The translations under genes were made by a program, and so were the position numbers. A stretch of DNA of 16,130 nt from VFMC01 sp037131575 (GTDB taxonomy: Bacteria; Actinomycetota; Acidimicrobiia; Acidimicrobiales; Ilumatobacteraceae): the NCBI GenBank assembly GCA_037131575.1, contig JBAXQV010000056.1, positions 1 to 16,130 of the forward strand, written 5' to 3'. Positions 7,446-14,578 of the stretch are shown here, in pieces; the stretch's first letter is position 1, and each line of letters opens with the position of its first letter. The notes under the pieces are model-generated. The model was not told the origin of the DNA, ran no database searches, and worked only from the letters and a program-made list of their open reading frames with translations.

Positions 7446-8399
7446 ATGCGAGTGGGCCGCGACGAACCCCTCGACGCCGATGAACTACCGCTCGAGGCCG
7501 AGGCGTTCCTGTCGTGGTTGCTCACCGAACGGGGTCGATCGGCGAACACCCTGGCTGCCTATCGGCGCGACCTCAGCGCGTATGTGCACTGGCTCACTCG
7601 ACGCGGCAGCGACCTCGCCAGCGTCACCACCGGCGACCTCGAGGCGTACCTCGCCGAACGGCGCGGTGCGGCGGCGCCGTCGAGCGTGGCACGTCAACTG
7701 GCCGCGGTACGCATGCTCCATCGCTTCTTGGTGACCGAGGATGAACGGGGCGACGACCCCACTGCCGGGTTGGCCGGTGTGCGGGTGCCGGCCGGCATTC
7801 CCAAACCGCTGAGTGAAGCCCAGGTCACCAGTCTCATCGACGCTGCGCATGGCACCGACCCCGTGGCGCTCCGTGATCGGGCCATGCTCGAATTCCTGTA
7901 CGCCACCGGCGCGCGTATCAGCGAAGTGTGTGGTCTGTCGCTCGGCGATATCGACCTCGACCATCGTGTGGCCCGTCTCTACGGCAAAGGGTCGAAAGAA
8001 CGCCTGGTGCCCTTCGGGCGAGCGTCCGAGACGGCGCTGCGCGACTGGCTGAGCGAGTCGGGCCGTCATCATCTCGAGCCGATGCGCTGGGCGCGGCGCG
8101 GCGATGCCGAGGCAGTGTTCTTGAACCAACGCGGTGCTCGCCTCACCCGTCAATCGGCATGGGCGGTGGTGAAGCACTACGGGCGCTTGGCCGGCATCCG
8201 CGCCGATGACCTCTCGCCGCATGTGTTGCGCCACTCGTGTGCCACGCATCTGCTCGATCACGGAGCCGACCTGCGCGTGGTGCAGGAACTGCTCGGCCAC
8301 GCCTCGGTGTCGACCACGCAGGTGTACACGAAGGTGAGCCAGGAACGCCTACTCGCTGTGTACCGTACGGCGCATCCGCGAGCCATGGGGAGGCGGTGA
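7446..8399 (+). CDS. xerD: Tyrosine recombinase XerD
   Basis: Site-specific recombinase that resolves chromosome dimers at dif near the division septum, with a partner Xer protein and FtsK. The 317-aa product has an N-terminal SAM-like core-binding domain (about 15-105) and a C-terminal catalytic domain. The catalytic set is complete: R157 (TGARISE), K181 (GKGSKER), H259 and R262 (LSPHVLRH), H285 (LLGHASV) and nucleophile Y294 (QVYTKV), with spacing identical to E. coli XerD. Position next to pyrG-NUDIX, as in M. tuberculosis, shows it is a chromosomal Xer protein and not an integrase of a mobile element. ATG 7446 has only weak ribosome-binding sequence; GTG 7452 is an alternative. Confidence 0.94.
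   Translation: MRVGRDEPLDADELPLEAEAFLSWLLTERGRSANTLAAYRRDLSAYVHWLTRRGSDLASVTTGDLEAYLAERRGAAAPSSVARQLAAVRMLHRFLVTEDERGDDPTAGLAGVRVPAGIPKPLSEAQVTSLIDAAHGTDPVALRDRAMLEFLYATGARISEVCGLSLGDIDLDHRVARLYGKGSKERLVPFGRASETALRDWLSESGRHHLEPMRWARRGDAEAVFLNQRGARLTRQSAWAVVKHYGRLAGIRADDLSPHVLRHSCATHLLDHGADLRVVQELLGHASVSTTQVYTKVSQERLLAVYRTAHPRAMGRR
8389..8393 (+). promoter_or_regulatory. Ribosome binding site of the HD-domain gene
   Basis: GGAGG lies eight bases before ATG 8402, inside the last codons of xerD. It is one of the best Shine-Dalgarno sequences here and fixes the start of the small downstream gene. Confidence 0.75.
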
Positions 8400-8401
8400 C
8401 C

Positions 8402-8860
8402 ATGAACAATCACGTTGGGCCCAATCACGTTGGCCATCTCATCCGCCGGTTCACCGGTTCATTGTCGCGTCGACCCCCCGATGCGGGCGACACTCGGTGG
8501 GTCGCAGCGCAGCTCACCTCGGGCGAACTGGCGCTCTGGGTGCGGCTGAGCGCGGCCGATCAACGCCACTCGATTCTGGTGGCGCGTCGGTTCATCGAGC
8601 GGTACCCGATTGCCACACGGCCCGAGATCGCCGGCGCGCTGCTGCACGATGTGGGCAAACTCGACGCAGGCCTCGGCACCTTTGGCCGGGTCGTCGCCAC
8701 GGTGGTGGGCCCACGCACCGACCGATTCCGTCGCTACCACGACCACGAAAGCCTCGGTGCAGCCATGTTGGCGCAGGCCGAGTCGGAGCCGCTAACGGTG
8801 TCGCTGGTACTGCGCATCGGCCCGGGTTCGGCGGCACTCGAGGATGCCGACGACATCTAG
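8402..8860 (+). CDS. Small HD-domain protein, putative metal-dependent phosphohydrolase
   Basis: The 152-aa product fits the HD superfamily: H56 (DQRHSI), the paired H82-D83 in LLHDVGK, further histidines in YHDHES (H113, H115) and a likely final aspartate near D150 close to the C-terminus. These are the usual metal ligands, so activity on a nucleotide or phosphoester is plausible, but the substrate cannot be told. The protein is little more than the HD fold, with no second catalytic or sensor domain and no membrane segment. It starts two bases after xerD with its own GGAGG, so it is probably co-transcribed with xerD. The open frame extends upstream to 8237, but that part is xerD in another frame. 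The tail converges on trpS with 32 bases between stops. Confidence 0.85.
   Translation: MNNHVGPNHVGHLIRRFTGSLSRRPPDAGDTRWVAAQLTSGELALWVRLSAADQRHSILVARRFIERYPIATRPEIAGALLHDVGKLDAGLGTFGRVVATVVGPRTDRFRRYHDHESLGAAMLAQAESEPLTVSLVLRIGPGSAALEDADDI
8407..8433 (+). repeat. 12-bp direct repeat at the 5' end of the HD gene
   Basis: CAATCACGTTGG occurs at 8407-8418 and 8422-8433, a 15-bp period that keeps frame and duplicates the peptide NHVG (NHVGPNHVG) just after the start. It looks like a short in-frame tandem duplication. Confidence 0.85.
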
Positions 8861-8892
8861 CGGAGCAGCGCTGGGCGGGGTTGCTGTCGGTG

Positions 8893-9885
8893 TCAGCGGG
8901 GGAGCAGGCCGATGTTGGCATACGCCCGAGCAAGTGTGGCCTGAGCCACCGCGCCTGCCTTGTCGGCACCCTTGCGGAGGAGTGAGCTCAGTTCGGCAGG
9001 ATCGTCGATGAGTTCGTGGTAGCGGGCCTGGATGGGGCGCAGGAGTTCGACCACCGCCTCGCCCGTATCGCCCTTCAGTGGCCCGTACTGGGTGTACTGC
9101 TCGGCCAGCACATCGGGGGCCGTGCCGGTGCATGCCGACAAGATCTCGAGCAGGTTCGACACGCCGGGCTTGGTTTCCCGATCGAAGCGCACCTCGCTGG
9201 CCGAGTCGGTGACGGCTCGCTTGAACTTCTTCACGATGGCGGCCGGATCGTCGAGCAGGTTCACCAGGCCACTGTCGCTGGCGGCCGACTTCGACATCTT
9301 CGAGGTGGGATCTTGCAGGTCCATCACCCGTGCCCCAGCCTTGGGGGTGACGGCCTTGGGCACGACGAATGTGTTGCCGAACCGCCCGTTGAAACGGATG
9401 GCGATGTCGCGAGTGATCTCGATGTGTTGGCGCTGATCGTCACCCACCGGCACTTCGTCGGCGTCGTAGAGCACGATGTCGGCGGCCTGCAGGGCAGGGT
9501 AGGTGAACAGCCCGGCCGAGATGAACTCACCTTCACGCTTGGCCGATTTGTCTTTGAACTGGGTCATTCGGCTCAGTTCGCCGTAACTCACCGTGCATTC
9601 CATCACCCAGCCGAGTTGCGTGTGCTCGGGCACATGGCTCTGCACGAACACGGTGGCGATGTCGGGGTCGAGCCCTACTGCGAACAGCATCGCGGCCATC
9701 TTCGTGGTGGCTTCGCCCAGTACATGGGGCTGATCGGTGATGGTGAGCGCGTGCAGGTCGACGATGCCGTGGAACGCATCGCACTCGTGCTGGCCCGATA
9801 CCCAGTTGCGCAGCGCCCCCAAATAGTTGCCGAGATGGACATCGCCGGTGGGTTGGATGCACGAGAGCACTCTGGTCCGCTTCAC
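8893..9885 (-). CDS. trpS: Tryptophanyl-tRNA synthetase
   Basis: Class I aminoacyl-tRNA synthetase charging tRNA-Trp in the cytoplasm. With GTG at 9885 the product is 330 aa, the normal length, beginning MKRTRVLSCIQPTG. The HIGH-type motif is HLGN (17-20), followed by YLGALRNWV, and the KMSKS loop is present exactly (196-200). The familiar SGIQPTG is SCIQPTG here, a mild variation at the ATP-binding edge. The open frame continues to 9993 but would then run through the scpA start, and family similarity begins only at GTG 9885. It is the only minus-strand gene in the window. No Shine-Dalgarno is seen; a TANNNT box eight bases upstream suggests an almost leaderless transcript. Confidence 0.95.
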   Translation of the reverse strand: MKRTRVLSCIQPTGDVHLGNYLGALRNWVSGQHECDAFHGIVDLHALTITDQPHVLGEATTKMAAMLFAVGLDPDIATVFVQSHVPEHTQLGWVMECTVSYGELSRMTQFKDKSAKREGEFISAGLFTYPALQAADIVLYDADEVPVGDDQRQHIEITRDIAIRFNGRFGNTFVVPKAVTPKAGARVMDLQDPTSKMSKSAASDSGLVNLLDDPAAIVKKFKRAVTDSASEVRFDRETKPGVSNLLEILSACTGTAPDVLAEQYTQYGPLKGDTGEAVVELLRPIQARYHELIDDPAELSSLLRKGADKAGAVAQATLARAYANIGLLPR

Positions 9886-9893
9886 GATCGGCA

Positions 9894-9899
9894 ACGCTA
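9894..9899 (-). promoter_or_regulatory. Probable -10 box of trpS, leaderless type
   Basis: On the minus strand TAGCGT lies eight bases before the GTG start of trpS and matches TANNNT. The transcript would start at or within a few bases of the start codon. No clear -35 is visible. Confidence 0.45.
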
Positions 9900-9924
9900 C
9901 CGAGTCGGCGGCGGCCACACGGGC

Positions 9925-9930
9925 TAGTTT
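9925..9930 (+). promoter_or_regulatory. Probable -10 box of scpA, leaderless type
   Basis: TAGTTT lies six bases before the scpA ATG at 9937, so transcription should begin at the A of the ATG. There is no Shine-Dalgarno sequence in front, as expected for a leaderless actinobacterial mRNA. Confidence 0.55.
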
Positions 9931-9936
9931 TGAGCC

Positions 9937-10716
9937 ATGTCGTTCGAAGTGGCCACCCCTGTGTACGAGGGTCCCTTCGATCTGTTGTTGCATCTCATCC
10001 TGAAAGAGCAGGTCGACATCTACGAGGTGTCGTTGGCGCGCATCGTCGACGCCTACCTGGTGGAGGTCGAGCGGTTGCAGTCGATCGACCTCGACGTGGC
10101 CACCGAATTCCTCATGATCGCGTCCACTCTGGTGGAGTTGAAGGCGCGCCGGCTGCTACCGGGCCGCGACGATGTCGACCTCGACGACGAACTGGCGTTG
10201 TGGGAAGAACGCGACCTTCTGCTCGCTCGGTTGCTCGAGTGCAAGACCTTCAAAGATGTGGCGTCGGTGTTCTCCCGCCTCAGCGATGAAGCCGATCATC
10301 ATTTCCCTCGGCAGGCGGGTGCCGATGAACGCTTCGCCGAACTGGTGCCCGATCTGCTCGACGGTGTCACCCCGAAGCGCATCCATGCCGCATTCATGCG
10401 TGCGGTCACACCGAAACCCGCACCCCGCATCGATCTGTTCCACGTTGCGCCGGTGCGGGCCAGTGTTGCTGATGCCGTGGTGGAGCTGCTCGACGAGTTG
10501 CCGCGTGTGGGGCGGATCAGTTTCGCCCGGCTCACCTCGGGCCTCGTCGAGCGTCTGGAAGTGATCGTGCGTTTCCTCGCTCTGCTCGAACTGTTCAAAC
10601 AGGGCATGGTCGAGCTCGACCAGACCGAGCGCTTCGGCGATATCGAGATCGTGTGGAATGCCGTGGGCGCCGGTGTCGGCGGCGATGCCGCCCTGATCGA
10701 CGATTACGACGGCTGA
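9937..10716 (+). CDS. scpA: Segregation and condensation protein ScpA (kleisin)
   Basis: Kleisin subunit that bridges SMC heads and binds ScpB in the bacterial condensin, which organises the chromosome and aids origin segregation. The 259-aa product has the N-terminal hallmark YEGPFDLLLHLI (10-21), followed by the helical segment with VEVERLQSIDLDVATEF and LVELKARRLLPG, which contacts the SMC neck. An acidic middle precedes a C-terminal winged helix (about 185-240, FARLTSGLVERLEVIVRFLA). It heads the scpA-scpB-rluB unit and is transcribed from a 51-bp divergent region shared with trpS. M. tuberculosis has a parA-like gene upstream of scpA at this locus, which is absent here. Confidence 0.95.
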   Translation: MSFEVATPVYEGPFDLLLHLILKEQVDIYEVSLARIVDAYLVEVERLQSIDLDVATEFLMIASTLVELKARRLLPGRDDVDLDDELALWEERDLLLARLLECKTFKDVASVFSRLSDEADHHFPRQAGADERFAELVPDLLDGVTPKRIHAAFMRAVTPKPAPRIDLFHVAPVRASVADAVVELLDELPRVGRISFARLTSGLVERLEVIVRFLALLELFKQGMVELDQTERFGDIEIVWNAVGAGVGGDAALIDDYDG

Positions 10717-10733
10717 GCGAACCCCTGGAACGG

Positions 10734-10742
10734 ATGCACTGA
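10734..10742 (+). other. Minimal ORF (ATG CAC TGA) abutting the scpB start
   Basis: In the 25-base gap between scpA and scpB, ATG CAC TGA ends on the A that begins the scpB ATG (TGATG at 10740-10744). It could act as a start-stop reinitiation element, but may be chance. Confidence 0.25.
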
Positions 10743-11368
10743 TGAGCGACGAACTGAACCCTTCCCCGAGCATGCCCGGTGTGCCCGATGCCGAGTCGGT
10801 GCGCGCCATCGAGGCCATCGTGCTGGTCGCCGTCGAGCCCGTTCCCGGTGACCTTCTCGCGCAACTCCTCGAACTACCGGTTGGTGTCGTCGAGAGTCTG
10901 TGCGCGGAACTGGCGGCCAGTTACCGCGAGGCAGGGCATGGGTTCGAGTTGGCGAAGGTGGCCGGTGGATATCGGTTCCAAACGGCCGCCGATCTGTCGC
11001 CGTATGTGGAGCGCTTTCTGCTCGACGGGCAACGCGCGCGCATGAGCGGTGCAGCGCTCGAAACCCTCGCCATCGTCGCGTACAAGCAGCCGATCTCCCG
11101 GGCACAGGTGGCATCGATTCGTGGCGTCGACCCCGATGGCGTGCTGCGCACCCTGCAGGCGCGTGGTTACATCACCGAGGTCGCCCGCGACAATGGGCCG
11201 GGTCAGGCCATTCTGTTCGGCACCACGCCGCAGTTCCTCGAGAAACTCGGCTTGGCCTCAGTGGCCGATCTCCCGCCCATCGCCGAGTTCGTGCCCGGCG
11301 CCGATGTCGTGGAAGCGCTCGAGCAGGGGCTGCGCGTCGAGCCGATCACACCCGACACTGCGCAGTGA
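10742..11368 (+). CDS. scpB: Segregation and condensation protein ScpB
   Basis: Dimeric winged-helix partner of ScpA in the SMC-ScpAB condensin. The 208-aa product shows the family core: a first winged helix (about 19-95), the signature MSGAALETLAIVAYKQPISR (101-120), then IRGVDPDGVLRTLQARGYI in the second winged helix, and GQAILFGTTPQFLEKLGL (144-171 region) near the end of the fold. Length is typical. It follows scpA by 25 bases, and its stop overlaps the rluB start as GTGA (11365-11368), the order scpA-scpB-rluB seen in actinobacteria and many Firmicutes. No strong Shine-Dalgarno precedes ATG 10742; coupling with upstream translation is likely. Confidence 0.95.
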   Translation: MSDELNPSPSMPGVPDAESVRAIEAIVLVAVEPVPGDLLAQLLELPVGVVESLCAELAASYREAGHGFELAKVAGGYRFQTAADLSPYVERFLLDGQRARMSGAALETLAIVAYKQPISRAQVASIRGVDPDGVLRTLQARGYITEVARDNGPGQAILFGTTPQFLEKLGLASVADLPPIAEFVPGADVVEALEQGLRVEPITPDTAQ

Positions 11369-12168
11369 GCGCCGACAACAGGCCTGGCGGGCGAGTGCCG
11401 GAGAAGCCATTGTGGGAACAGTGGGAAGAGCAATCGGCTGCGCTGCCGCAGGGCGAGCGGTTGCAGAAGGTGCTTGCGGCATGCGGATGGGGGAGTCGAC
11501 GCGTCTGCGAAGACCTCATCGCCGAAGGCCGAGTCACCGTGAATGGCGATGTGGCCGTACTCGGGAGGCGCGTCGACCCCGACAGCGACCGGGTGGAGGT
11601 CGACGGTGTCCCGGTGGGCGTGAAGCCCGGCCTGGTGTACTACCTGCTCAACAAGCCGGTCGGTGTGGTCACCACGGCCCACGACCCGCAGGGCCGCCCC
11701 ACCGTGGTGGAGATGGTGCCCGATGAACCCCGTGTGTTTTCGGTGGGTCGCCTCGACGTAGCCACCGAAGGGCTGCTGCTGCTCACCAATGACGGCGCCC
11801 TGGCGCAGCGGCTGACGCACCCGAGTCATGGTGTCGACAAGGAGTACCTCGTGGAGGTGGAGGGCGGCATGGTGGCACCTGGAAAGCTCCGCGCTCTGCG
11901 CGAGGGCGTCGAACTCGACGACGGCATCACCGCACCCGCCACGGTGTCGCAACCCTCGCCCGGTGTGCTGAACATCGCCATCCACGAAGGTCGTAACCGG
12001 CAGGTTCGCCGCATGTGCGACGCCATCGGCCACCCCGTGACGCGTTTGGTGAGGGTGCGCATCGGCACCCTGCACGACCGCACATTGCGCCCTGGCCAAT
12101 GGCGCATGGTCGAGCCGAGCGAGTTGAAGACTCTCATCGAATCAATCGGCTCGCGCGCTCCCCGGTAG
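11365..12168 (+). CDS. rluB: 23S rRNA pseudouridine synthase, RluB/RsuA family
   Basis: Isomerises a uridine to pseudouridine in rRNA, by family position probably 23S rRNA U2605 (E. coli numbering). The 267-aa product has an N-terminal S4 domain (about 31-90, ERLQKVLAACGWGSRR) and a catalytic domain with YYLLNKPVGVVTT and the catalytic motif GRLDVATEGLLLLTNDG, in which D131 is the nucleophile. EGRNRQVRRMCDAIGHPV (198-215) is the other family landmark. The open frame extends back to 10900, but that part is scpB in another frame; GTG 11365 overlaps the scpB stop and is preferred. GTG near 11395 is an alternative. The TAG stop forms the first three bases of a possible tyrA -10 box. Confidence 0.93.
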   Translation: MSADNRPGGRVPEKPLWEQWEEQSAALPQGERLQKVLAACGWGSRRVCEDLIAEGRVTVNGDVAVLGRRVDPDSDRVEVDGVPVGVKPGLVYYLLNKPVGVVTTAHDPQGRPTVVEMVPDEPRVFSVGRLDVATEGLLLLTNDGALAQRLTHPSHGVDKEYLVEVEGGMVAPGKLRALREGVELDDGITAPATVSQPSPGVLNIAIHEGRNRQVRRMCDAIGHPVTRLVRVRIGTLHDRTLRPGQWRMVEPSELKTLIESIGSRAPR

Positions 12169-12171
12169 ATT
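12166..12171 (+). promoter_or_regulatory. Possible -10 box of tyrA, leaderless type
   Basis: TAGATT begins with the rluB stop codon and ends eight bases before the tyrA GTG at 12180, the same geometry as the trpS box. It fits TANNNT; no Shine-Dalgarno precedes tyrA. It may start a separate tyrA-aroA-HAD-ubiA transcript. Confidence 0.4.
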
Positions 12172-12179
12172 CGACCATC

Positions 12180-13277
12180 GTGGTCAATACGCCGTCTCCG
12201 GAACTCGCCGCCTCGCGTGCACCGCGGCGCGCCAATGTGGCCGGGCTCGGGCTCATCGGGGGCTCCATCGGCCTGGGGCTCGCCGAGCGTGGCTGGGTGG
12301 TGTCGGGCACCGACGTCGACGCTGCCCGGGTGCAGCGCGCCATCGACATGGGCATCATCGTGTCAGCAGGCATCGACCCCGATGCTGAGATCACGTTCGT
12401 CGCCACACCTGTGTTGGCGCTCGCCGATGGGGTGCGTGCGGCGTTGATACAGACGCGCGGCATCGTCACCGATGTGGGCAGTGTGAAGGCAGGCGTGGTG
12501 GCGGCAATCGATGACGCTCGTTTCGTCGGCGGTCACCCCATGGCCGGAAGCGAGCTCGAAGGTCTCGATGGCGCCGACGGATCGATGTTCGAGGGCGCCA
12601 TCTGGGTGCTCACACCATCGGCAGCCACTGCCGACACCACCTTCAGTGCGGTTGCCGCGGTGGTGGCCGAACTCGGGGCCGAGGTCATCGCCCTGCCGGC
12701 CGACCGGCATGATCAGGTGGTTGCGGTCATCAGCCATGTACCTCACCTCACGGCGGCAACGTTGATGGGCCTCGCAGCCACGCGCGCCGAGGAGCACGCA
12801 GCGCTGTTGCGCCTCGCAGCCGGTGGTTTCCGCGATATGACCCGCATCGCGTCGGGCCACCCGGCCATCTGGCTCGACATCTGCGCGCAGAACAAGGTGG
12901 CCATCCTTTCCGCCCTCGATGACCTCATCGCCGGTCTCGGCACCATGCGCGAGGTGGTCGACGCCGACGATCGCGATGGGCTGCTCGAGCTGTTGCGGAG
13001 GGCACGTGAAGCGCGCTCGAACTTGCCGAGCCGGGTGAACCAGCCGTCGGAACTCGCGGAATTGCGTATCCCCATCCCCGACCGTTCCGGGGCTGCGGCT
13101 GGCATCTTCACGCTCGCCGCCGAACTCGGGGTCAACATCGCCAACTTCGAAGTGGTGCACAGTGTGGAGGGCAGTCGCGGTATTGCCATCGTGCTCGTCG
13201 ATGCCGCATCGGCCGAGGTCTATCGCGGAGGGCTGCTGGCTCGCGGGTACAAACCTGCCGTGCAGCGATTGCAGTGA
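12180..13277 (+). CDS. tyrA: Prephenate dehydrogenase with C-terminal ACT domain
   Basis: Oxidatively decarboxylates prephenate to 4-hydroxyphenylpyruvate in tyrosine synthesis, usually with NAD+. The 365-aa product has a Rossmann nucleotide-binding loop GLGLIGGS (22-29), VTDVGSVKAG (96-105), the substrate-site motif GGHPMAGSE (117-125) with H119, and ISHVPHL (184-190) with H186. The C-terminal 70 residues, starting LRIPIPDRSGAAAGIF, look like an ACT regulatory domain, implying feedback control by an aromatic amino acid. The frame opens earlier, at 12015, inside rluB, but similarity begins near GTG 12180. An arogenate-using enzyme cannot be excluded from sequence. The stop overlaps aroA as GTGA (13274-13277). 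Confidence 0.92.
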   Translation: MVNTPSPELAASRAPRRANVAGLGLIGGSIGLGLAERGWVVSGTDVDAARVQRAIDMGIIVSAGIDPDAEITFVATPVLALADGVRAALIQTRGIVTDVGSVKAGVVAAIDDARFVGGHPMAGSELEGLDGADGSMFEGAIWVLTPSAATADTTFSAVAAVVAELGAEVIALPADRHDQVVAVISHVPHLTAATLMGLAATRAEEHAALLRLAAGGFRDMTRIASGHPAIWLDICAQNKVAILSALDDLIAGLGTMREVVDADDRDGLLELLRRAREARSNLPSRVNQPSELAELRIPIPDRSGAAAGIFTLAAELGVNIANFEVVHSVEGSRGIAIVLVDAASAEVYRGGLLARGYKPAVQRLQ

Positions 13278-14578
13278 ACGCTGCCGCTGGGTCGGCACGG
13301 GGGCCCATGCTCGTCGAGCCTCTCGATGCCCCGCTCAGCGCAGTGGTGGAGGTGCCCGGTTCGAAGAGCATCGCCAACCGGGCACTCATCTGCGCGGCGC
13401 TCGCCGACGGCCGTTCGGTACTACGTGGCGTGGCGCCTGGCGACGACACCATGGCGATGCTCGACTGCATTGCGGCTCTCGGCGCCGGCATCGAGCCCGA
13501 ACTCGAAGGCCGTGTCGACCATCTCGCAGTGCAGGGCACCGGTGGCCACCTGAAGCCAGGCCCCATCACACTGCCCACGCGCCTTGCCGGTACCACGTCA
13601 CGGTTCATCACAGCGGTGGCTGCTCTGGGCGAGGGGCCGTACCTCGTGGATGGTGACGAAGCGCTTCGTCGCCGCCCGATGAGCGCACTGCACGACGCGC
13701 TGCAAGCGCTCGGCGCGTCGCTGGTGTCGTCCCATGAGTCCGGCCACTTGCCGGTGACGGTGCGCGGCCCGTTGCAGGGTGTACGAAACGCCAACCTTGC
13801 CATTCGTGGCGACGTGTCGAGCCAGTACATCACGGCGCTCATGCTCATCGCTCCGTATCTGGCCGATGGTGTGCGTATCGACCTCACCACGCCGTTGGTG
13901 TCGCGTTCGTATGTGGGCATCACTGCGGCCGTGATGGCTGCCTTCGGGGTGAACGGTGTGGAGGTGGGCGAGCAGCACGTCGTGGTTCCCGCCGGGCGCT
14001 ACCGGGCCACCGACTACCACGTCGAACCCGATGCCAGTTCGGCGAGTTATCCGTTGGCAGCGGCGGCCATCGTGGGCGGCACGGTTCACGTGCCAGGTCT
14101 CGGCGCCGATTCTCTCCAGGGTGACGCACTGTTCGCTCAGGTGTTGGCCGATATGGGCTGCGATGTGGTGGTGAACGCTCGTGGCACCACGGTCACTCGA
14201 GACGGCCGACTACGCGGCATCGACATCGACATGGTCGACATCAGCGATCTGGTGCCCACACTTTCGGTCGTCGCCCCGTTCGCCGACACTCCTACGACCA
14301 TCCGCGGTGTGGGCTTCATTCGTGCCAAGGAGAGCGACCGGCTCGGCGATCTGTCGGCCGAATTGCGTCGCGCGGGGGTCGATGCCGAAGAGACCGCCGA
14401 CGGGCTCGTCATCCGCCCGGGCCTTCCGCACCCGGCGGTGCTGCAGACACATCACGATCATCGACTGGCCATGTCGTTTGCGCTCATGGGTCTCGCTGTT
14501 CCCGGTATCGAAGTGGCCGACCCCGACGTGGTGTCGAAGAGTTGGCCCCACTTCTGGGACATGATCGACGAGCTATGA
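13274..14578 (+). CDS. aroA: 3-phosphoshikimate 1-carboxyvinyltransferase (EPSP synthase)
   Basis: Joins phosphoenolpyruvate to shikimate-3-phosphate, the sixth step of the shikimate pathway. The 434-aa product has PGSKSIANR (28-36) with K31, AGTTSRF (105-111), DGDEALRRRPM, SSQYITALM (about 182-190), the catalytic aspartate D325 (VDISDLVPTL), RAKESDRL (350-357) with E353, and DHRLAM (395-400). The glyphosate/PEP-site stretch reads AGTTSRF instead of the E. coli AGTAMRP, resembling actinobacterial enzymes in which Arg-Phe follows; herbicide sensitivity cannot be judged. GTG 13274 overlaps the tyrA stop and has no Shine-Dalgarno. Pairing with tyrA places two aromatic-pathway steps in one unit. 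Its stop overlaps the HAD gene as ATGA. Confidence 0.95.
   Translation: MNAAAGSARGPMLVEPLDAPLSAVVEVPGSKSIANRALICAALADGRSVLRGVAPGDDTMAMLDCIAALGAGIEPELEGRVDHLAVQGTGGHLKPGPITLPTRLAGTTSRFITAVAALGEGPYLVDGDEALRRRPMSALHDALQALGASLVSSHESGHLPVTVRGPLQGVRNANLAIRGDVSSQYITALMLIAPYLADGVRIDLTTPLVSRSYVGITAAVMAAFGVNGVEVGEQHVVVPAGRYRATDYHVEPDASSASYPLAAAAIVGGTVHVPGLGADSLQGDALFAQVLADMGCDVVVNARGTTVTRDGRLRGIDIDMVDISDLVPTLSVVAPFADTPTTIRGVGFIRAKESDRLGDLSAELRRAGVDAEETADGLVIRPGLPHPAVLQTHHDHRLAMSFALMGLAVPGIEVADPDVVSKSWPHFWDMIDEL

Noticed and set aside
7446..8399. The tyrosine recombinase as an integrase of a mobile element
   Set aside because: Sequence and spacing fit XerD, the neighbours are conserved housekeeping genes, and no attachment-site repeats, tRNA gene or phage genes are present.
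8861..8892. Bidirectional terminator between the HD gene and trpS
   Set aside because: Only the short palindrome CAGCGCTG (8866-8873) is present, with no long stem or flanking T and A runs.
9886..9993. A 36-residue N-terminal extension of TrpS
   Set aside because: It would run across the scpA start and the divergent promoter zone; TrpS homologues start at the KRTRVLS segment.
10900..11364. A possible 155-residue N-terminal extension of RluB
   Set aside because: The stretch is scpB read in another frame; RluB similarity begins after GTG 11365, which overlaps the scpB stop.
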